A program made the translations under genes and the position numbers. From Deltaproteobacteria bacterium (GTDB lineage: Bacteria; Myxococcota_A; UBA9160; SMWR01), in the NCBI GenBank assembly GCA_019313605.1, contig JAFDAW010000074.1, forward strand, positions 1 through 10,694: a stretch of 10,694 nt of DNA. Reading direction: 5' to 3'. Below, in pieces: positions 6,845 to 10,694 of the stretch (positions are counted from its first letter, which is position 1; every line of letters begins with the position of its first letter). The notes under the pieces were generated by a model. It was not told where the DNA came from, searched no databases, and worked only from the letters and a program-made list of their open reading frames with translations.

Positions 6845-7864
6845 CTACTTCAACTTCTTCTTGTAGGTTTCGGTGAATGTGGAGATGACCGACGCGACGT
6901 CACCGACGATGCCGTAATGACAAACATCGAAGATGGGTGCGTTGGGATCGCTATTGATTGCAATGATGCGGTTGGCCTCCTGCATTCCCGCGACGTGTTG
7001 GATTGCACCAGAGATGCCACAGGCGATGTAGAGCTTCGGACGCACGGTGAGTCCCGTCTGCCCGACCTGTTGTTCCCGCGATATGAAGCCCGCATCGACG
7101 GCCGCACGGCTCCCGGCGATCTCGGCTCCAATGACGTCGGCAAGTTCGCGCAACATGTCGAAGGTCTTCTTGGATCCCACGCCATAACCACCGGCCACGA
7201 CGATCGAGGCGCCCTTCAAGTTGCTTCGCTTCTCTTCGCGATGACGTTCGACGATTCTCACGAGCTGGTCTGCCGCGGTGGGCTCGTAGTGGATCTTCGT
7301 GATCTTCCCATCGCACGGCGCATCCAACGGCACCATCTCCATCACGCCTTCTCGAACCGTGGCCATCTGGACTTTGGCATCCGGCGTGATGATCGTCGCG
7401 ACGATGTTGCCACCAAAGGCGGGGCGAATCTGAAGCAGAAGATCCTGATGCTGCTGCTTCTTCCAGGTCGCGTCGCCGATTTGAAGATCCGTGCAGTCGG
7501 CTGTGAGGCCACTCGCCGAGTTCGACGCGATCCGTGGCGCGAGGTCGCGCCCGATGAAGGTGGCGCCGTACAAGATGACTCTCGGCTGCCTTTCCTCGAC
7601 GAGCTCGCAGAGGATCCGGCTGTAGGGCAGTGTTCGGTAATCGCGAAGATCGGGGTGATCGACTACGAGCAGTTCGTCCGCCCCAAAACGAAATGCCTCC
7701 TTGGCCACGGCGTCGACTTCGTGACCGATGAGGATTCCCTTGAGCGGACCGCGAAGCTTCTCCGCGAGTTTTCTTCCCTTGCTGAGTAGCTCCAGGCTGA
7801 CGTCAGCCGGGCGCCCCGAATGATGTTCGATGAAGACCCAGACTTCTCGCGATCCGTTGTCCAT
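6845..7864 (-). CDS. etfA: Electron transfer flavoprotein, alpha subunit
   Basis: A 339-residue EtfA. The N-terminal domain contains LYGATFIGRDLAPRI (98-112), TADCTDL (121-127) and RPAFGGNIVATI (147-158). The C-terminal FAD domain contains GSRAAVDAGF (251-260), QVGQTGLTVRP (266-276), CGISGAIQH (282-290), AINSDPNAPIF (302-312) and GIVGDV (318-323). With EtfB it forms the soluble heterodimer that accepts electrons from acyl-CoA dehydrogenases. Details such as the SLELL segment (23-27) and GRDLAPR with TADCT resemble the clostridial Bcd-associated proteins. The start is ATG at 7862-7864, 8 bases after the etfB stop, preceded by AGGGTG. No ferredoxin domain is fused at the N-terminus, unlike the CarE-type subunit. 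Confidence 0.97.
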   Translation of the reverse strand: MDNGSREVWVFIEHHSGRPADVSLELLSKGRKLAEKLRGPLKGILIGHEVDAVAKEAFRFGADELLVVDHPDLRDYRTLPYSRILCELVEERQPRVILYGATFIGRDLAPRIASNSASGLTADCTDLQIGDATWKKQQHQDLLLQIRPAFGGNIVATIITPDAKVQMATVREGVMEMVPLDAPCDGKITKIHYEPTAADQLVRIVERHREEKRSNLKGASIVVAGGYGVGSKKTFDMLRELADVIGAEIAGSRAAVDAGFISREQQVGQTGLTVRPKLYIACGISGAIQHVAGMQEANRIIAINSDPNAPIFDVCHYGIVGDVASVISTFTETYKKKLK

Positions 7865-7872
7865 TGTGCACC

Positions 7873-8757
7873 CTATCCGAAGAAGTGCTCCCCAATCAGA
7901 GAGTCGAGAAGATTTCCGATGCCTTCGCTCGTCGGCGGAATCTGCTGGTGGCCCTCACTCGAGAGAACGACCGACTCCACCTTGTGCACCTTGGTCGGCG
8001 AGCCCTCGATTCCACAGCGCTCGAGTTCGATGCCGAGGTCTTCGCGGCTCCAGGTCTGGATGTAGAGGCCCTTGCTCGCGTAGTCGGCGATGAGTTTCTC
8101 GAGCTCCTCGGGCGAGGAGGCCTCTTTTTCCAGCTCGAGGCGCGTGCGAGCGTTCTTGAGTGCCATCAGTCGCCTCGCCTTGAAGGGCCTCGGTGTGGCG
8201 GCCTCTTTCAGGACCGTAATCAGCAGCGGCATGCTGGATTCCAGGATCTCGTAGCCGCCGTCGATTCTCCGCTTCACGAGAATCTTGCCTTCTTTGAGAT
8301 CGATGATCTTCTCCGCATAGGTGATCTGGGGGATGTGGAGTTTTTCTGCGGTTTGCGGCCCCACTTGCGCGGTGTCACCGTCGATTGCCTGGCGGCCGGC
8401 GAAAATCAAGTCATAGGAACCGAGCTTCTTGATGGCCTCGCTCAGCGTGTAGGACGTCGCCAGTGTGTCCGCGCCGCCAAATTTCCGGTCGGTGATCAGG
8501 TATACGTCGTCGGCACCCATGTACAGGCATTCGCGCAGCAAGTCACCGGCCTTCGCGGGTCCCATCGTGATCGCGGTGACCTTGCCACCGAAGCGATCGC
8601 GCAGTTCGAGGGCCAGCTCGAGGGCCACTTTGTCGTCCGGGTTGAAGACGGTCGGTAGCTTGGCGCGGTTCACAGTTCCGTCGGGCCGCATCACTTCGCC
8701 CGAAATGTTCGAGGTGTCCGGAACCTGCTTCACCATTACTATGCTATTGCATTTCAT
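7873..8757 (-). CDS. etfB: Electron transfer flavoprotein, beta subunit
   Basis: A 294-residue EtfB and first gene of the operon. It opens with VKQVPDT (9-15), then FNPDDKVALELAL (38-50), ITMGPAKAGDLLRECLYMGAD (63-83), the nucleotide-binding signature AGRQAIDGDTAQVGPQTAEK (120-139) and GSPTKV (252-257). In conventional ETF this site holds structural AMP; in bifurcating ETF it holds a second FAD. The GDTAQVGPQ wording and NPDDK resemble clostridial EtfB closely, whereas the mitochondrial protein differs there. A charged insert (about 201-232, ARTRLELEKEASSPEELEKL region) lengthens it relative to the roughly 260-residue clostridial protein. The start is ATG at 8755-8757 with AGGA 6 bases upstream. 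No confident promoter was found in 8758-8952. Confidence 0.96.
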   Translation of the reverse strand: MKCNSIVMVKQVPDTSNISGEVMRPDGTVNRAKLPTVFNPDDKVALELALELRDRFGGKVTAITMGPAKAGDLLRECLYMGADDVYLITDRKFGGADTLATSYTLSEAIKKLGSYDLIFAGRQAIDGDTAQVGPQTAEKLHIPQITYAEKIIDLKEGKILVKRRIDGGYEILESSMPLLITVLKEAATPRPFKARRLMALKNARTRLELEKEASSPEELEKLIADYASKGLYIQTWSREDLGIELERCGIEGSPTKVHKVESVVLSSEGHQQIPPTSEGIGNLLDSLIGEHFFG

Positions 8758-8861
8758 AGTCGTTCCTAGCTTCGTCCCCGTTCAGAGTTTCGTCGTATCT
8801 CTACGCTTTTCGCTCGACCGCTCACGGGGCGAGAGCAGCTCGAATGTAACGACGCGCGGAA

Positions 8862-8900
8862 CTGGCGCTTAAGTTGACAAACTACCCCCTGAAGCGCCAG
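8862..8900. repeat. Inverted repeat upstream of etfB / downstream of mtfA
   Basis: CTGGCGCTT (8862-8870) and AAGCGCCAG (8892-8900) are perfect 9-base inverted arms around a 21-base loop. The loop itself contains AGTTGACAAACT (8872-8883), a smaller imperfectly centred palindrome with AGTT/AACT ends. The element lies 52 bases past the mtfA stop and 104 bases before the etfB start, both transcribed leftward. No T-run follows on the minus strand, so it is not a standard intrinsic terminator. It may be a Rho-independent-like 3' hairpin for mtfA or a protein-binding operator for the etf operon. Confidence 0.6.
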
Positions 8901-8952
8901 CGAGAGTGGTCCGTCATTGATCGGGCTCCCGAGTCGCGCCCATCGTCGAAGC

Positions 8953-9753
8953 CTAGACCCATTCCTGCGGGTCGACCTGGTAGAATTTCCGCAACTCGTC
9001 GTACAACTCAGGATGCTTCGAACTCAGCTGCCGCGGCTTTTCAAAGAACGCTTCGGAGGCCACGGCGAAGAACTCCGCGGGGTGAGATGCCCCATAGGCA
9101 TCGATCACGCTCTTCTTGCCTTTGTCGACCCGCTCGCGGAGTCGTTCGTACTCCCGCGACAGCACCCGCGCCCAGGCCGTATAGCTGGAACGGCCGTCCA
9201 GGATCGGCGCGCCGTCACTGGAGCCGTCCTCCTGATCGAGTTGGTGGGCAAACTCGTGGATCACCAGGTTGCGGCCGTCGGCGAAGTTCGCCGCTCCGTG
9301 TTGCGCGCTGTCCCACGCGAGCACCACCGCCCCGGTCTGCCACGATTCGCCAAGTCGCACCGATGGTTCATCGGTCTCAGTCTTGGCCACATAGGTACTG
9401 GGATAGACGAGCACCGAGTAGAGCCTCGGATAACAGCGCACCTTCCGGTTCAGTAGCAGCAGGCTGGCCTGGGAGGCGATGGTTACCCTGATCTCATCGT
9501 CGACGGTGAGGCCGCCACAACCCTCGAATTTCTTTTCGTACAGGAATTCCTGCGTGTAGTCCCGCACCTGCTGCTGCATCTCGGGCGACAGCTTGGAATA
9601 GGGCGGAATGTTCTGCCGAATGATCGTCAGCCAGCCGTCGGGAAACGGTGCAGCCAGCGCGCGGCGACGCTGTTTGCGCCGGTTCAGCGTCACGCCGGCA
9701 ATCAGCAATAGGAGAAAGGCGGCAAGGAGGGCAAAGAGGTGAAGGAATTCCAT
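8953..9753 (-). CDS. mtfA: MtfA-type zinc-dependent peptidase
   Basis: A 266-residue member of the MtfA (formerly DUF980) family. Zinc-site motif HEFAHQLD (166-173) provides H166, H170 and the general base E167; the third ligand is expected among the glutamates of PAEFFAVASEAFFE (225-238), the conserved C-terminal helix of the family. A hydrophobic stretch at about residues 2-20 followed by RRKQRRR suggests an N-terminal membrane anchor with the catalytic part on the cytoplasmic side, as predicted for several homologues. E. coli MtfA binds the repressor Mlc and acts as an aminopeptidase; no Mlc or glucose PTS gene is visible here, so its physiological substrate is open. ATG at 9751-9753 was chosen over an in-frame GTG six bases upstream because GGAG is spaced correctly only for the ATG. 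It is divergent from the flavoprotein gene on the right. Confidence 0.93.
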   Translation of the reverse strand: MEFLHLFALLAAFLLLLIAGVTLNRRKQRRRALAAPFPDGWLTIIRQNIPPYSKLSPEMQQQVRDYTQEFLYEKKFEGCGGLTVDDEIRVTIASQASLLLLNRKVRCYPRLYSVLVYPSTYVAKTETDEPSVRLGESWQTGAVVLAWDSAQHGAANFADGRNLVIHEFAHQLDQEDGSSDGAPILDGRSSYTAWARVLSREYERLRERVDKGKKSVIDAYGASHPAEFFAVASEAFFEKPRQLSSKHPELYDELRKFYQVDPQEWV

Positions 9754-9762
9754 GGTCACCTA

Positions 9763-9766
9763 CTCC
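9763..9766 (-). promoter_or_regulatory. Ribosome binding site deciding the mtfA start
   Basis: GGAG on the minus strand lies 9 bases before ATG (9751-9753) but only 3 bases before the alternative GTG (9757-9759), favouring the ATG. Confidence 0.6.
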
Positions 9767-9817
9767 AGCCCAGCCTCGTGGCAGGGCCGCGAGTCTACCA
9801 GATTGCACTCGAGGCCG

Positions 9818-9823
9818 AGTATA
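9818..9823 (-). promoter_or_regulatory. Probable -10 box for mtfA
   Basis: TATACT on the minus strand, with a poor -35 candidate TTCCAT 18 bases upstream (9842-9847). It would give a leader of roughly 55-60 bases before the mtfA ATG. Support rests mainly on the -10 hexamer and its position in a comparatively AT-rich divergent gap. Confidence 0.35.
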
Positions 9824-9864
9824 GAGCGGTCACCGTCTTGGATGGAATCGGAACTTTTGCCGGA

Positions 9865-9870
9865 TATACT
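9865..9870 (+). promoter_or_regulatory. Probable -10 box for the DMGDH-like gene
   Basis: TATACT on the plus strand, 38 bases before the ATG at 9909. The nearest good -35 match, TTGGAT (9838-9843), is 21 bases away, which is too far for a standard sigma70 promoter, so an activator or another sigma factor may be needed, or the match is chance. Confidence 0.3.
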
Positions 9871-9908
9871 CCGCCGCACTCGAGCCCTCGTTCAACGGTG
9901 GTTACCGG

Positions 9909-10694
9909 ATGAAGAGTCAGTATCAGGTCGTCGTCATCGGCGGCGGTATCGTCGGGTGCAGCGTCGCATATCATCTAGCCCTGCGCGGGTTGACGAATGT
10001 CGCCGTAATCGAACGCAAAGAACTCACCGCAGGCTCGACTTGGCACGCTGCAGGCGGGTTCCATGCAATCAACAGCGACTTCGATGTGGCCGCACTTCAG
10101 AAGTACACGATCTCCCTCTACCCGCAGGTCGAAGAGGAGAGCGGGCAGAGCATCGGCCTGACGATGAGCGGCGGCCTCGAGCTTGCGGGTACACCCGAAC
10201 GCGCGCAGTGGTTGAAGTCGGAACTCGCGTGGTTGCGCACCATGGGCACCGAGGCACGCCTGCTCTCGCCGCAGGAAGCGGTCGAGATGGTGCCGATCAT
10301 CGATCCCTCCGGCTTGACGGGCGCGCTCTTCGATCCGCACGAGGGCAGCCTCGATCCGAACGGTGCAACCCACGCCTACGCGGGCGCGGCCAAGAGGCGC
10401 GGCGCTGAAGTCATCTTGCGCAATCGCGTGATCTCGCTCAGCCGGCTTCCGAGCGGCGAATGGAGCGTGGAAACCGAGAAGGGCACGATCACCGCGGAGC
10501 ACATCGTCAACGCTGCGGGCTTGTGGGCGCGGCGGGTTGGTAACATGGTCGGCGTCGATCACCCGCTGGTTCCGATGCCTCATCACTACCTCATCACCGA
10601 GGCCATTCCCGAGGTTGCGGCGATCGATGGGCTGATGGCGGCAGTCACCGATCTCGAAGGCTTCACCTATCTGCAGCGTGAAGGCGACGGCGTG
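9909..10694 (+). CDS. Dimethylglycine/sarcosine dehydrogenase-like flavoprotein, 3'-truncated by window
   Basis: The first 262 codons of a DAO-family FAD oxidoreductase, open to the window end. The N-terminal Rossmann motif is VVIGGGIVG (8-16), with E35 ending strand 2 in VAVIE. TAGSTWHAAGG (40-50) matches the segment of mitochondrial dimethylglycine dehydrogenase whose histidine carries covalently bound FAD, so H46 is the likely attachment residue. Further resemblance runs through QVEEESGQSIG (73-83), GALFDPHEGSLDPNG and IVNAAGLWARRVGNMVG to the YLQRE segment near the edge. Such enzymes oxidatively demethylate N-methylglycines and pass formaldehyde-level carbon to tetrahydrofolate when a GcvT-like domain is present; that part would lie outside the window. 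ATG at 9909 is preceded by GGTGG 7 bases upstream. Other DAO-family amine oxidases are not excluded. ETF is the electron acceptor of the mitochondrial enzymes. Confidence 0.88.
   Translation, partial: MKSQYQVVVIGGGIVGCSVAYHLALRGLTNVAVIERKELTAGSTWHAAGGFHAINSDFDVAALQKYTISLYPQVEEESGQSIGLTMSGGLELAGTPERAQWLKSELAWLRTMGTEARLLSPQEAVEMVPIIDPSGLTGALFDPHEGSLDPNGATHAYAGAAKRRGAEVILRNRVISLSRLPSGEWSVETEKGTITAEHIVNAAGLWARRVGNMVGVDHPLVPMPHHYLITEAIPEVAAIDGLMAAVTDLEGFTYLQREGDGV

Larger units (their letters stand above)
9805..9884. repeat. Paired GCACTCGAG repeats flanking the divergent -10 boxes
   Basis: GCACTCGAG occurs at 9805-9813 and again at 9876-9884. Each copy covers the expected transcription start of one of the two divergent promoter candidates. 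The CTCGAG core is self-complementary. The words CTCGAG and TCGAG are common throughout this GC-rich window, so regulatory meaning is uncertain. Confidence 0.3.

Noticed and set aside
6917..7789. A 290-codon open frame on the plus strand
   Set aside because: Antisense to etfA, which is complete and fully motif-supported.
9838..9870. A sigma54-type promoter ahead of the flavoprotein gene
   Set aside because: GG and GC elements exist but the spacing between them is 13 or 7 bases instead of 10.
9752..10408. A 218-codon plus-strand frame overlapping the flavoprotein gene
   Set aside because: Arg-rich translation in the wrong frame; the frame from 9909 carries the Rossmann and WH flavin motifs and stays open to the window end.
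1..10694. CRISPR arrays, transposases, integrases, toxin-antitoxin pairs or other defence genes
   Set aside because: No regularly spaced repeats, terminal inverted repeats or recognisable proteins of these kinds are visible; the only mobile-element hint is the tRNA repeat at the left edge.

Overview
This is a GC-rich, densely packed stretch of bacterial chromosome with seven protein-coding genes I can support and one tRNA gene. No plasmid, phage, transposase or CRISPR array is visible. Family resemblances (a long acyl-CoA dehydrogenase in an operon with a clostridial-type EtfBA pair, an MrfA-type repair helicase, a dimethylglycine-dehydrogenase-like flavoprotein) suit a deltaproteobacterial-type lineage such as Myxococcota, Desulfobacterota or Binatota. 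That placement is inference and weak.

Left edge (1-211): a complete class II tRNA-Leu(CAG) gene on the minus strand with an encoded CCA end and its own sigma70-like promoter. A second, perfect 31-base copy of the part of the tRNA running 3' from the anticodon lies at the extreme window edge.

Repair block (212-4403, minus strand): a long superfamily 2 helicase of the YprA/MrfA (DUF1998) type carries a DEDDy exonuclease-like domain of the YprB/MrfB type at its C-terminus. A class V aminotransferase-fold PLP enzyme follows 10 bases downstream, apparently in the same transcript. The helicase starts at TTG.

Regulator (4623-5075, plus strand): an Rrf2-family winged-helix regulator without the Fe-S cysteines. 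It is divergent from the helicase and convergent with the acyl-CoA dehydrogenase.

Electron-transfer operon (8757 down to 5118, minus strand): etfB, etfA and a 572-residue acyl-CoA dehydrogenase, with 8-base gaps and clear ribosome binding sites. Electrons taken from an acyl-CoA would pass to the co-encoded flavoprotein. The ETF resembles the clostridial Bcd/EtfAB group more than the mitochondrial type.

Right edge (8758-10694): a 39-base inverted repeat upstream of etfB, an MtfA-type zinc peptidase (minus strand), a divergent promoter region with paired motifs, and the first 262 codons of a DMGDH/SARDH-like flavoprotein (plus strand) cut by the window end. In mitochondria that enzyme family also delivers electrons to ETF, so the ETF genes could serve both dehydrogenases, though nothing in the sequence proves it.

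The strongest leads are the one-chain MrfA-MrfB fusion, the anticodon-anchored tRNA repeat, and the possible shared use of an ETF of bifurcating-type sequence.
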